Shown here piece after piece: positions 34,472 through 43,230 of a DNA stretch of 64,000 nt. Under the pieces are notes generated by a model. That model searched no databases and was not told the origin of the DNA. It saw nothing but the letters and a program-made list of their open reading frames with translations. The stretch is from Halococcoides cellulosivorans (GTDB lineage Archaea; Halobacteriota; Halobacteria; Halobacteriales; Haloarculaceae): contig NZ_CP028858.1 of assembly GCF_003058365.1 (NCBI RefSeq), positions 1,116,001 to 1,180,000 on the forward strand, in the 5' to 3' direction. Every line of letters begins with the position of its first letter. Positions within the stretch are counted from its first letter, which is position 1. The translations under genes were made by a program, and so were the position numbers.

Positions 34472-35497
34472 TCAGTCGTCGGCGACGCGCTGGCGATGCA
34501 TCAACCCCTGCATGTCCGCGGTGGTCGCTGCGAACTCTCGGAACGCGTCGCCGGTCGCGCCCTCCGCGCGGACGATCGGTGCGCCCGAATCGCCGTGTTC
34601 GCGAACCTCCGGATCGAGTGGGATCGACCCCAGGAAGGGGAGATCCGCTTCCTTCGCGAGGGTCTCGCCGCCGCCCGTCCCGAAGATGTCGTGAGTCGAA
34701 TCACAGTCGGGACACCGGAACGTACCCATGTTCTCGACGATGCCGAGCACGGGCGTCTCGTGCTCACCGAACATGTCGAGGCCCTTTCGGGCGTCCGCGA
34801 CGGCAACGTCTTGGGGTGTGGTGACGACGACCGCGCCCGTGACGGGGACGGTCTGGAGCAAGGTGAGTTGGGCGTCGCCGGTGCCCGGTGGGAGATCGAC
34901 GATCATGTAGTCCAGATCGCCCCACGCGACGTCCTCGAACAGCTCGGTCAGGAGGTTGTGGACCATCGGGCCCCGCCAGATCACGGGTGCGTCGTCACCG
35001 AGCAGGAAGTCGATGCTCATCAGCTTCAGGCCGTGTTTCTCGGGCGGTTCGATGCGGTCGTCGTCGGTCGCGCCCGCGCGCTCGTCTGCCCCGAGCATGT
35101 GGGGGACCGACGGGCCGTAGATGTCGGCGTCGAACAGGCCGACGTCCGCGCCCATATCGGCCAGTCCCGCCGCGAGGTTGACCGACACCGTCGACTTGCC
35201 GACGCCACCCTTCCCCGAGGCGACGGCGATGACGTTCGTGACGCCGTCGAGGACCTCACTGCTCGTCATGTCGGCGGGCAACGATGCAGTGAGTTCGATC
35301 GGTTCGTCGAACGCATCGCGAACGGCCTCTGCGATCGCGGTTTCGGTCGGTGCGAACGGTGCGCCGAGTGCGAGATCGACGTGGACCGTCCCCTCGTCGA
35401 TCCACACCTCGTTTACCAGGCCCAGCGAGACGATGTCGTCGCCCAGGTCGGGGTCCTCGACACTTCGCAACCGGTCGCGCGCGGTGGCTTCGTCCAT
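34472..35497 (-). CDS. apbC: Mrp/NBP35-family Fe-S cluster carrier ATPase
   Basis: 341 residues. The N-terminal DUF59/MIP18 domain (~1-75, SVEDPDLGDDIVSLGLV) is fused to a P-loop NTPase: VASGKGGVGKST (~95), FDADIYGPSVPHML and DLPPGTGDAQLTL (~183). CPDCDSTHDIF (~241) is the CxxC dimer-interface cluster site. It probably carries 4Fe-4S clusters to apoproteins. Symbol by family (ApbC/Mrp). Confidence 0.92.
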   Translation of the reverse strand: MDEATARDRLRSVEDPDLGDDIVSLGLVNEVWIDEGTVHVDLALGAPFAPTETAIAEAVRDAFDEPIELTASLPADMTSSEVLDGVTNVIAVASGKGGVGKSTVSVNLAAGLADMGADVGLFDADIYGPSVPHMLGADERAGATDDDRIEPPEKHGLKLMSIDFLLGDDAPVIWRGPMVHNLLTELFEDVAWGDLDYMIVDLPPGTGDAQLTLLQTVPVTGAVVVTTPQDVAVADARKGLDMFGEHETPVLGIVENMGTFRCPDCDSTHDIFGTGGGETLAKEADLPFLGSIPLDPEVREHGDSGAPIVRAEGATGDAFREFAATTADMQGLMHRQRVADD

Positions 35498-35596
35498 GCG
35501 TCCGCTTTCCGGCCCCGTGCCGAAAGGCTTCCGTCACTGGCGGCGATCGCCGGTGTGGACCGACACGCTCACTTCCGCCGGGGAGCTATCGATACC

Positions 35597-36250
35597 GTGG
35601 CCTACGACGCCCTCCTGTTCGATCTCGACGGCGTGTTGCTGACGGGGTATCACACCGACCGGGCGATCTATCGCGCGGCGGCCGCCGACGCGGTCACCGA
35701 CGCGGGCCGCCCCGGCGATCCGCCCGACGGACTGGTCGACCCCGACGAGAGCCGCGACGTCCGCCGAGCATGCGCGCCCCTGGATCTCGATGCCTCCTCG
35801 GTCTGGGGGTATCGCGAGCACAGTGCGACGGTCCGCGAGAACGAGCAGATCCGATCGGGCGAGCGCGTCCCCTTCGACGACGCGAGCGTGCTCGCGGATA
35901 TGGCCGATCGCCAGATCGCGATCGTCTCGAACAACCGCCAGGGCACCGCGCTGTTCGCCCGTGAGCACACCGGACTCGACGCGATCGACGTGGTGCGCGG
36001 CCGGTACCCCTCGCTCGCAGATTTCGATCGGATGAAACCCGACCCTGCCTTCCTCCACGACGCACTCGACGCCCTCGATGTCGCGCCGTGTGACGCGCTG
36101 TTCGTCGGTGATCGGCGCTCGGACGTCGCTGCCGGGCGGAACGCAGGGACCGACACCGCGCTGCTCGTCCGGGATGGTGACCCACCCGTGGGCGACCCCG
36201 ATCCGACACACGTCATCGACTCGCTCGACGCCATTCCCGATCTGGGCTGA
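35597..36250 (+). CDS. HAD family hydrolase
   Basis: 217 residues with motif I LLFDLDGVLLTG (~6), motif II IAIVSNNRQG (~110), the Lys in DRMKPDPAFL (~144) and motif IV FVGDRRSDVAAG (~167). The GTG at 35597 gives VAYDALLFDLDG; upstream in-frame codons belong to the antisense of the Mrp gene. Substrate unknown. Confidence 0.85.
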   Translation: MAYDALLFDLDGVLLTGYHTDRAIYRAAAADAVTDAGRPGDPPDGLVDPDESRDVRRACAPLDLDASSVWGYREHSATVRENEQIRSGERVPFDDASVLADMADRQIAIVSNNRQGTALFAREHTGLDAIDVVRGRYPSLADFDRMKPDPAFLHDALDALDVAPCDALFVGDRRSDVAAGRNAGTDTALLVRDGDPPVGDPDPTHVIDSLDAIPDLG

Positions 36251-36300
36251 TCGATCGCGGCTTTCGGTACGTCTTTGTCGCGTGGGACCGGCCATCGCGT

Positions 36301-36792
36301 ATGTTCGAGAGTGGCGCGTTCGTCGCCGAGCAGTTCGGGGACCTGACCGACGAGCAAGTTCAACCCAACGGCGTCGACCTCCGCATCGAGGGCGTCTTCG
36401 AACCCGACGAACCCGGACGGATCGGGGTCGACGGTAAACACGTCGCCGAGCGCCGGGAAATCGAACCCCGCGAGACGGACGGCCGGGCGGTCTACCATCT
36501 CGATCCCGGTGGGTACGTCGTCACCTACGAGGACCGCATCGCGATTCCCGACGAGCACGTGGGCCTCCTCCTGCCACGCTCCTCGCTACTTCGCAACGGC
36601 GCGACCCTCGAAACGGCGGTCTGGGACGCGGGCTACGAGGGTCGCGGCGAGGGCCTGCTCATCGCACATCACCCCATCGAGATCGAACGGGGCGCGCGCA
36701 TCGGCCAGTTGATCGTCGCCGAGGCCGAGCACTCGGGAACCTACGACGGATCGTATCAGGGTGAGCGGATCGAGGCCGACGGCGGGTCCTGA
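36301..36792 (+). CDS. dut: dUTP diphosphatase (archaeal dCTP-deaminase-like fold)
   Basis: 163 residues. The Dut/Dcd fold shows QVQPNGVDLRIEGVFE (~20), LLPRSSLLRNGATL (~90), TAVWDAGYEGRGEG (~103) and RGARIGQLIVAEA (~130). It clears dUTP. It may alternatively act as a dCTP deaminase, but the lengths and motifs match the archaeal Dut group better. The ATG at 36301 gives the family N-terminus MFESGAFV. Confidence 0.82.
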   Translation: MFESGAFVAEQFGDLTDEQVQPNGVDLRIEGVFEPDEPGRIGVDGKHVAERREIEPRETDGRAVYHLDPGGYVVTYEDRIAIPDEHVGLLLPRSSLLRNGATLETAVWDAGYEGRGEGLLIAHHPIEIERGARIGQLIVAEAEHSGTYDGSYQGERIEADGGS

Positions 36793-36884
36793 CCACGAGC
36801 ACCGATCGGTCGTCGGTGCTCTCGCTGCCGACAACCCCTGACCCCATCGTCAGACCCATGCCACTCGGTCGGCAACGCGAATCA

Positions 36885-37847
36885 ATGCCGACGGTTCGGA
36901 TGGGATCGCGGTTGCACTTCGGCTTTCAGAACCTCTCGCTCGCGCGCGAACGCCTCTACGGTGGTATTGGCGTGGGGATCGCAGAGCCACGGATGGCCCT
37001 CCACGTCGAGCGCGCCGACACGATCACCAGCGACGACCCCGTCGCGGCGCCGTATCTCGAAGCGGCCTGCGAGCATCTCGACGTGCCAGGAGCGGAACTC
37101 TCTGTTCGCGAGCGCCCGACCCACCACGCGGGCTTCGGGACGGGGACGCGACTCGCGCTCGGGGCCCTCCTCGGGGTCGCCCGCGCGTACGATCGATCGG
37201 TCGATCTGCGCGCGGCGGCCCCCGCGCTCGACCGGGCGGGCCGGAGTGGCGTCGGCGTCGCGACGCTGGAGGCGGGCGGCGTCGTCCTCGACGGCGGGCA
37301 CCCCACCGAGCGGTTCACCACCGAGCCACCCGCGCGCGGCGCGTGGACGACGCCGCCGGTGATCGCCCGGCACGCCGTCCCCGAGGATTGGCGATTCCTG
37401 CTCGTGACGCCGATCGACGCCGCCGGACCGTCGGGCGACGCCGAGGACGGCCAGATCCGCGCCGCCGTCGAGCGTGCGGACCCGGGGATCGCAGACGAAA
37501 TCGCGACGCTCGTCACCCAGCGATTGTTGCCCGCGATCGCCGCCGGCGACCGGATCCCGTTCGGGCGCGCGATCACGCGACTCGGACGGCTCAACGGTGC
37601 GTGGTACGCCGACGAACAAGGCGGGGTCTATCGCCCGCCCGCTGGCGACATCGTCGATACGTTGCGTGATGCGGGCCCGATCGACGGGGTGGGTCAGTCC
37701 TCGTGGGGCCCGACGATCTACGGGCTGATCGATCGTGCGGTGAGCGATCGCGCCCGTGAGATCGGCCAGGCGGCGCTCAGGGATGCGGGCGTCGAGGGAC
37801 AGGTTCGGGTCGTCGCCCCGGATCGTCAGGGCGTGACCGTCGGCTGA
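36885..37847 (+). CDS. Beta-ribofuranosylaminobenzene 5'-phosphate synthase-like
   Basis: 320-residue GHMP-type fold. GSRLHFGFQNLS (~7), RPTHHAGFGTGTRLALG (~88) and RSGVGVATLEAGGVVLDGG (~122) match beta-RFAP synthase, the first committed step of methanopterin synthesis from p-aminobenzoate and PRPP. Haloarchaea lack methanogenesis but retain related pterin/C1 chemistry. A Mer-like reductase and cofE follow within 4 kb. ATG 36885 is used. Confidence 0.82.
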   Translation: MPTVRMGSRLHFGFQNLSLARERLYGGIGVGIAEPRMALHVERADTITSDDPVAAPYLEAACEHLDVPGAELSVRERPTHHAGFGTGTRLALGALLGVARAYDRSVDLRAAAPALDRAGRSGVGVATLEAGGVVLDGGHPTERFTTEPPARGAWTTPPVIARHAVPEDWRFLLVTPIDAAGPSGDAEDGQIRAAVERADPGIADEIATLVTQRLLPAIAAGDRIPFGRAITRLGRLNGAWYADEQGGVYRPPAGDIVDTLRDAGPIDGVGQSSWGPTIYGLIDRAVSDRAREIGQAALRDAGVEGQVRVVAPDRQGVTVG

Positions 37848-37937
37848 CGCGCTCCCGGGCGTTCGTCGGTCGGCACCATGCCAGTGAGACCGGCCGTGAC
37901 CGCGCGTGTTTTCGGTGGCCGGGTCGGAAGCCGGATC

Positions 37938-38435
37938 ATGAACGTCGCCATCGTCAGTGACGCGCACATCCCCTCGCGCGCCACAGAGATTCCCGATTCA
38001 GCGAAAGAGCGTCTCCGTGACGCCGATCACGTCATCTGTGCGGGCGATTTCGACAGTACGGACGGATACGCGCGATTCGTCGACCTCGCACCGCGGATGA
38101 CGGCGGTCGCGGGCAACACCGATCCCCGGAGTCTCGACCTGCCGGACGTCGCGACGGTCGAGTTGGAAGGCGTCACCTTCGTCGTCACCCACGGCGACGG
38201 CCTGGCCCGGTACGCGATGGGGCTGGCCGATCTCGCTGAACGAGAGGCGCCCGACGCCGACCGTCTCGTCGCCGTCGCGGGCCACACCCACGACGTCCTC
38301 GACGAGCGCGTCCAGTCGGTCCGGATCGTCAATCCGGGAAGCGTGACCGGTGCGGCCCCTGCGCGCCGGGCGACGCTGTGTCACGCGACGGTCGCGAACG
38401 GCGAGATCGACCTCGACCTGGTCGAACTGGACTGA
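37938..38435 (+). CDS. YfcE/MJ0936-type metallophosphoesterase
   Basis: 165 residues with the calcineurin-like metal motifs MNVAIVSDAHIP (~1-12), VICAGDFDS (~34), VAGNTD (~55), FVVTHGDG (~80) and VAGHTHD (~108). It is a phosphodiesterase of unknown substrate. ATG 37938 is supported by a TATA-like TTTTC element about 28 nt upstream, inside the longer frame starting 37878. Confidence 0.85.
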   Translation: MNVAIVSDAHIPSRATEIPDSAKERLRDADHVICAGDFDSTDGYARFVDLAPRMTAVAGNTDPRSLDLPDVATVELEGVTFVVTHGDGLARYAMGLADLAEREAPDADRLVAVAGHTHDVLDERVQSVRIVNPGSVTGAAPARRATLCHATVANGEIDLDLVELD

Positions 38436-38437
38436 CG

Positions 38438-39220
38438 CTATCCGTCGATCGCGTCGGTCACGACTCGCTCCAGGCGGTCGGCCAGCGCGTCGTGGGTCGC
38501 CGTGACGGTCACCGGCCCGATTTCGCGTTCGGGGCACCCGGCCGCCTGGGTCACCAACTCGCCGGCGACGCGTTCGCGCTCGTCGGGCCGAATGGCGACG
38601 ATGGCGTCGAGTCGCCCCTGAGCACACTGCGAGTAGTGGACGACGGGCGCCCAGCTTTCGATCACGCGCTTGGCCGTCCCGCGCGTCTCACTGACGACCG
38701 CACGGAAGGTCTCGTCCAACTCGCCCGGGCCATCGATCGCTTCGATCACGGGCGATCCGATCACGACGCCGACGGTGCTCTGTTCGACCGGGAGGTGATC
38801 GCTCTCCGCGACGGCGACGCGGTGCCCGTCGAGTCGGCACCCGTCGGGCGTCGCGACGTAGCGATCACCGACGATCGGCAGGTCGACCGCCGTCGCGCGT
38901 GGCTGTCCGTCCTCGACGGCAGTGACCGCCGATCCGAACGTCGGCAGGCCGACCGTGAAGTTGTTCGTCCCGTCGAGTGGGTCGACGACCCACCGGATCG
39001 ACCCCGATCCGGGGTGCTCGCCCGATTCCTCGGCGCTGATCGGGTCGTCGGGCCGGCGCTCGCGGACGATGTCGAGAATGAGGCGTTCGGCCTCGCGGTC
39101 GGCGTCGGTCGTCACGTCACCCGCCGAATAGTCGGCGTCGAGATCGTCTCCGAATCGATCGGCAAGATAGGGGCTGGCCGCGCCCACCGCGGCGTCGGCC
39201 ACCCTGGCGAGATCGTTCAT
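38438..39220 (-). CDS. Inositol-monophosphatase-family phosphatase
   Basis: 260 residues of the IMPase/FBPase fold. The metal site DPLDGTNNF (~80-88) is intact, with a SAEESGEHPG loop (~62) and a SWAPVVHYSQCAQGRLDAIV end (split near ~200). It may dephosphorylate inositol-1-phosphate or fructose-1,6-bisphosphate. It is convergent with the phosphoesterase, 2 nt apart. Confidence 0.85.
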   Translation of the reverse strand: MNDLARVADAAVGAASPYLADRFGDDLDADYSAGDVTTDADREAERLILDIVRERRPDDPISAEESGEHPGSGSIRWVVDPLDGTNNFTVGLPTFGSAVTAVEDGQPRATAVDLPIVGDRYVATPDGCRLDGHRVAVAESDHLPVEQSTVGVVIGSPVIEAIDGPGELDETFRAVVSETRGTAKRVIESWAPVVHYSQCAQGRLDAIVAIRPDERERVAGELVTQAAGCPEREIGPVTVTATHDALADRLERVVTDAIDG

Positions 39221-39270
39221 ATCGACGGTCGGGCGTCAGGCCCGATGAGCCGTTCGATCGTGGCATCGCG

Positions 39271-39280
39271 GGGCTTTTTA
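39271..39280 (+). promoter_or_regulatory. TATA box for cofE
   Basis: GGGCTTTTTA centred about 28 nt before the cofE ATG at 39304. Confidence 0.45.
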
Positions 39281-39303
39281 CCGCGCCAGACCCCCGATCG
39301 AGT

Positions 39304-40059
39304 ATGCAGATCCGCGCGGTCGACGGGATCCCCGAGATCCGCCCCGGCGACGATCTGGCGGCGGCGATCGGTCGCGAGGCCGATCTGGACGCCGACGTGC
39401 TCTGCGTGGCGTCGACGGTCGTCGCGAAGGCCACCGGTCGGTACGCCGATCTGGCGGATTACGAGCCCAGCGACCGGGCGCGATCGATCGCCGACCGGAT
39501 CGACCGGGCCGATCCACGTTTCATCGAGGCCGTGATCCAGGAGAGCGAGGAAATCGTCCTCGAAGATCCGTTCGTCCTCGCGGTCACGCCCTTTGGCCAC
39601 GTCGGCGTCAACGCCGGGATCGACCGCTCGAACGCCCCCGGTGGCGACATCCTCCTGTTGCCCGAGGCGCCGGGCGAGCACGCCGCCGCCCTCCGCGATT
39701 CGCTGGCCGCGGAGGGTTTCGAGGGAGGGGTGATCGTCACCGACACGTCGGGGCGGCCGTTCCGTGCGGGCCAGCGCGGCGTCGCCCTCGGCTGGGCGGG
39801 CCTCCCGGCCTGTCGAGACTATCGGGGCGAACACGACCGCGAAGGTCACGAACTCGAAGCCACGGTCGAGGCCGTCGTCGACGAGTTGAGCGCGGCGGCG
39901 AATCTCGTCATGGGCGAAGCCGACGCGGGCCGGCCCGCCGCGACGATCCACGGCTTCGAGTTCGGTGACCACGACGAGAGCGACCGACTGTTTCGCGACC
40001 GCGAGACCGATTTCGTCCGCCAGGCGCTCGCGACGTTCGACGTCGACTCACAGCGGTAA
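39304..40059 (+). CDS. cofE: Coenzyme F420-0:L-glutamate ligase
   Basis: 251 residues. It adds glutamates to F420-0. Family signatures are VLCVASTVVAKATGRYADL (~33), GHVGVNAGIDRSNAPGGD (~97), VIVTDTSGRPFRAGQRGVA (~142) and ELSAAANLVMGEA (~192). A Mer-like F420-dependent enzyme follows nine bases later. Confidence 0.93.
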   Translation: MQIRAVDGIPEIRPGDDLAAAIGREADLDADVLCVASTVVAKATGRYADLADYEPSDRARSIADRIDRADPRFIEAVIQESEEIVLEDPFVLAVTPFGHVGVNAGIDRSNAPGGDILLLPEAPGEHAAALRDSLAAEGFEGGVIVTDTSGRPFRAGQRGVALGWAGLPACRDYRGEHDREGHELEATVEAVVDELSAAANLVMGEADAGRPAATIHGFEFGDHDESDRLFRDRETDFVRQALATFDVDSQR

Positions 40060-40068
40060 TGCACACCA

Positions 40069-41049
40069 ATGATCGCCATCGAGATCACACCGGACCGACC
40101 GATCGAGGACTGTATCGCACTCGCGACGGCCGCCGAAGACGCAGGTCTCGACGCTGCGCTCGTGAGCCACCACTACAACAATCGCGATCAGTGGATCGCC
40201 CTCTCCGCGATGGCGACCGCGACCGAGGCCATCGATCTTGGGCCGGGCGTCGCGAACCCCTACGAGACCCATCCCGTCACGCTCGCCGGGCGAATGGCGA
40301 CTCTGGACGAACACGCGGGCGGGCGGGGCGTCTTCGGTGTCGGCGCGGGTGATCGCAGCACGCTCGCGAACCTCGGGATCGATCGCGATCGACCGCTCAG
40401 GCGCGTCCTGGAGACCATGCAGGTCGCACGCGACCTCTGGGCGGGCGAACGCGTCACGCACGACGGCACCTTCGTGGCCGACGACGCCGGCCTGAACTTC
40501 GAATCGGGATCGATCCCGGTGTACGTCGGCGCTCAGGGCCCGCACATGACGCGTATGGCCGGGAAATACGCCGACGGGATCCTCTACAACGGGGCACACC
40601 CGCGCAATCTGGCGTGGGCGGCCGAACGGGTTGCAGAGGGTCGATCCGAGCGCGACGAGGACCGCGATCCGCCGCTCCTCGCGGCGTACGCGAGCGTGTC
40701 GATCGACGACGACGCCGACCGCGCCCGAGACGCCGCTCGCGAACCCGTCGCGTTCATCACAGCGGGTGCGCCCGACCCCGTCCTCGATCGCCACGGCATC
40801 GACACCGACCGGGCGGGTGAGATCGGCGCGGCGATCCAGCAGGGGGCGTTCGGGACCGCTTTCGAGGCGGTCACGCCAGCGATGGTCGACGCGTTCGCCA
40901 TCGCGGGGACGCCTGCGACCGTCGAGGACCGACTCGCGGCGTTTCCCGACGCGGTCGACGGCCTCGTCGCCGCCTCGCCGCTGGGGCCCGACCCCGAGCG
41001 CGCGATCAGTCTCCTCGCGGATGCCGTCGCCCGATCCGGGGCGATCTGA
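40069..41049 (+). CDS. mer: F420-dependent methylenetetrahydromethanopterin reductase-like (Mer)
   Basis: 326-residue LLM-family TIM barrel. GLDAALVSHHYNNRDQW (~27), LGPGVANPYETHPV (~56), GRGVFGVGAGDRSTLANLGI (~83, over 20 counted in two parts) and IPVYVGAQGPHMTRMAGKYADG (two parts, ~140) match Mer. It probably reduces a methylene-pterin with F420H2, or a related substrate. Nine bases separate it from cofE, implying one transcript. A small membrane protein gene on the other strand overlaps its 3' end by 44 nt. Confidence 0.8.
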   Translation: MIAIEITPDRPIEDCIALATAAEDAGLDAALVSHHYNNRDQWIALSAMATATEAIDLGPGVANPYETHPVTLAGRMATLDEHAGGRGVFGVGAGDRSTLANLGIDRDRPLRRVLETMQVARDLWAGERVTHDGTFVADDAGLNFESGSIPVYVGAQGPHMTRMAGKYADGILYNGAHPRNLAWAAERVAEGRSERDEDRDPPLLAAYASVSIDDDADRARDAAREPVAFITAGAPDPVLDRHGIDTDRAGEIGAAIQQGAFGTAFEAVTPAMVDAFAIAGTPATVEDRLAAFPDAVDGLVAASPLGPDPERAISLLADAVARSGAI

Positions 41050-41227
41050 ACAGATCGATCCCCGCGCCCAGCGCGAGGCCGCCGAACAAGCCGAGTGCGA
41101 CCGTCACGAGCAGGCCACCCATCGCGACGAGCAAGGCGGAGACGACGTCGGCCGTGGCGATGTCGATGAATTTGCCGGGCATCGCGAGTGCGTCCCCGAG
41201 GAGTCGGGTGAGGAGTGCTTCGATCAT
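41006..41227 (-). CDS. Small two-helix membrane protein
   Basis: 73 residues, one long hydrophobic segment at ~28-57 (VSALLVAMGGLLVTVALGLF) preceded by an amphipathic N-terminus, and a basic tail. No family recognised. The stop lies inside the 3' end of the mer-like gene, on the opposite strand (44-nt convergent overlap). ATG at 41227; GTG 41233 possible. Confidence 0.6.
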   Translation of the reverse strand: MIEALLTRLLGDALAMPGKFIDIATADVVSALLVAMGGLLVTVALGLFGGLALGAGIDLFRSPRIGRRHPRGD

Positions 41228-41267
41228 ACCCACCGTTCGGGGCCGTCCCCCTTGGGCGTTGCCACCG

Positions 41268-41813
41268 TCACACTCGCCGCTCCCCGATCACCAGATCGGT
41301 CTCGCGGCGCTGTTCGGTCCGGACGATCCGACAGCCGGCGTCGATCATCGCGCGGGCGATGCCGGCGACGTCGTAGCGTTCGTGTTCGGGTGGCCCGGCC
41401 TCGAAGTCGGGCGCGGACGTCGACCAGTCGAGCACGACGAGTCGGCCGCCGGGCCGGAGCGCGGCGACGATCCCAGGGAGCGCGTCGCGAACGCCGTGAT
41501 GGAAGGTGCGCAGGGACACTGCGGCGTCGAGCGATCCGTCCGCGACGGGGAGGGTGCCGTGATCGGCCCGCACGGAGTGGACGGTCGCCGGTGGGTCGCG
41601 CTCTCGATGGGCAGCGTGCATCGCTGCGGAGCGATCGATCGCCAGCACGCGACCCACGCTCTGGGCGATCGTATCGGTGTACAGCCCCGGTCCGCTGCCC
41701 AGGTCCGCGACCGTCCAGTCCGGCCGGGGATCGAGCCACGAATGCAGTTCTTCGGCCGAACAGTACCGAAACTGCCCGGGCGCTGCGAGTCGCTCGGCGG
41801 CGTCGTCGTGCAT
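41268..41813 (-). CDS. Class I SAM-dependent methyltransferase
   Basis: 181 residues. The SAM motif VADLGSGPGLYTDTIA (~35), the acidic loop VLAIDRSAAM (~56) and post-motif LPVADGSLDAAVSL (~88) are clear; RPGGRLVVLDW (~120) is motif III. Substrate unknown, possibly a small molecule. It faces the dockerin esterases, whose stop is 37 nt away. Confidence 0.82.
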   Translation of the reverse strand: MHDDAAERLAAPGQFRYCSAEELHSWLDPRPDWTVADLGSGPGLYTDTIAQSVGRVLAIDRSAAMHAAHRERDPPATVHSVRADHGTLPVADGSLDAAVSLRTFHHGVRDALPGIVAALRPGGRLVVLDWSTSAPDFEAGPPEHERYDVAGIARAMIDAGCRIVRTEQRRETDLVIGERRV

Positions 41814-41850
41814 ACCGACCGGTGGGGCCGCCGACGGAAGGCCCCGGCGG

Positions 41851-42948
41851 TCAGACCATCTCGAACAGCGCGAGGACGTCTTGCATATCGACGTCGCCGT
41901 CGCCGTCGAAGTCGAACTTCGCGTCGTTCGTGTCGTCGGTGTTCTGGAACAGGAGGTTCACGTCCGGGAAGTCGAGCTGGCGGTTCCCGTTGATGTCCTC
42001 GTAGAGGCCGTCGCCGTCGGGATCGGTCGCGTCGAGGGGCCTCGACGTCTCGGGCGTCGGACTCACGTCGAGAGCATCGAGCATGACGTCGGCGTATCGC
42101 TTGCCCAGTTCGCGATACCCCGCGGCGTCGAAGTGATACTGGTCCTGACCGCCCAGGCCCTCCGCAGAGACCACGTGCCCGTTGTCGATCACGTCGGGAA
42201 TCTTGGCGACCTCCTCGTTGTGTGCGGCACACGCTCCGCCCTGGTCGGCGTACAGCATCTCGCCCGCGAGGAAGGGGACCTTTCCGATGTCGAGATCCGC
42301 ACGGAGGTCCTCGTAGATGCCCTCGACGGCGTATTTCCACTCGGGGTCGCCGGTGTTGGTTTCGCCCTGGTGGAGCAAGATCCCCTTGATCGTGCCGACT
42401 TTCTGGGCTTGCTGGGCCAGGTCGAGCAGCCATTGGTACCCGCCCGGGAAATCGCGAGGCACCGAGTACTCTCCCGTTCCGATCGGCGCGCCCTTCTCGA
42501 ACAGCGCGATGTCACACCCGCTGACGGCGGCGGGGACCAGGCCGATCACCACGTCGTCGGGCGTCTCTTTGGCCATCTTCTTTCCGAAGTAGTCGCCCGG
42601 CCCGATCCCCGCCCAGCAGCGGTTCAAGGGTGGTTCGGCCAGGTACCAGGTGCCGTACGCTCGATTCAGGTCGGGACAGGTCTTGTCCTGGAGGACGCGC
42701 ACGTCCTCGCGGGTCTGTTCGTCTTCTGGCTCGACCGTCCCCTGGCCCTCCATGTTGGATTGGCCGAAGAGGAGATAGATGTGGACGTTCTCCGGATCGA
42801 CCGCGGGCGGCGCTTCCGTCGCCCCGGACGCGGTCCCGGCCCCCGCGAGTCCGAGTGTCGCGGCCGCCCCAGCGCTCAACACCCCCCGACGCGACCACTG
42901 CGTGTTCGGTGTATCCGATCTGTCTGGATCAGCCGCTGGGTCGCCCAT
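41851..42948 (-). CDS. Tat-exported CE6/SASA-type acetylesterase with dockerin
   Basis: 365 residues. The Tat signal is SRRGVLSAGAAATLG (~19-33). The SGNH-type esterase domain (~53-295) has the nucleophile LFGQSNMEG (Ser64), the oxyanion block LLHQGETN (~190) and the DxxH catalytic pair (Asp269, His272). CE6/DUF303 esterases deacetylate xylans or sialic acids. The C-terminal dockerin (~309-365) has loops EDINGNRQLDFPD and FDFDGDGDVDMQD. It would be secreted and could dock on a cohesin. Paralogue of the next gene upstream. ATG 42948. Confidence 0.88.
   Translation of the reverse strand: MGDPAADPDRSDTPNTQWSRRGVLSAGAAATLGLAGAGTASGATEAPPAVDPENVHIYLLFGQSNMEGQGTVEPEDEQTREDVRVLQDKTCPDLNRAYGTWYLAEPPLNRCWAGIGPGDYFGKKMAKETPDDVVIGLVPAAVSGCDIALFEKGAPIGTGEYSVPRDFPGGYQWLLDLAQQAQKVGTIKGILLHQGETNTGDPEWKYAVEGIYEDLRADLDIGKVPFLAGEMLYADQGGACAAHNEEVAKIPDVIDNGHVVSAEGLGGQDQYHFDAAGYRELGKRYADVMLDALDVSPTPETSRPLDATDPDGDGLYEDINGNRQLDFPDVNLLFQNTDDTNDAKFDFDGDGDVDMQDVLALFEMV
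42250..42516. repeat. Near-identical tract shared with the neighbouring esterase
   Basis: From 42333 to 42516 (184 nt) only three bases differ from 43741-43924, and similarity stays high back to ~42250, while flanking parts of the two genes are clearly more divergent. The pattern is that of gene conversion. Confidence 0.75.
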
Positions 42949-43014
42949 ATGAAATTCCCCTGCCTTTGATACGGTTTCGCGGTCGAAAAAATTATCGATG
43001 ATTGCCTGATTGAA

Positions 43015-43032
43015 CGACGATAAATATCGTCG
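43015..43032. promoter_or_regulatory. 18-bp palindrome upstream of the esterase gene
   Basis: CGACGATAAATATCGTCG, perfect 8-bp arms with an AA centre, about 67 bp before the ATG at 42948 in an AT-rich pocket. It could be an operator; no regulator is assigned. Confidence 0.45.
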
Positions 43033-43230
43033 ATTGCTGCTCTGATTGGCCTCGAAATAGTTCCAATCTCCAACCGAAATACCTCGTTTGAAACCGCTTC
43101 TCGATTCCAGTAGGGCCGGACGTCGAGAGCGGCGAGACAACAGATGTCGAGTTCGTCGTTCGACTGTCTGCTCACCGTTGGACTGCGGGTCGTCGGACAG
43201 TGGCGGACCGGGCGTCGCTCGACGCTACGG

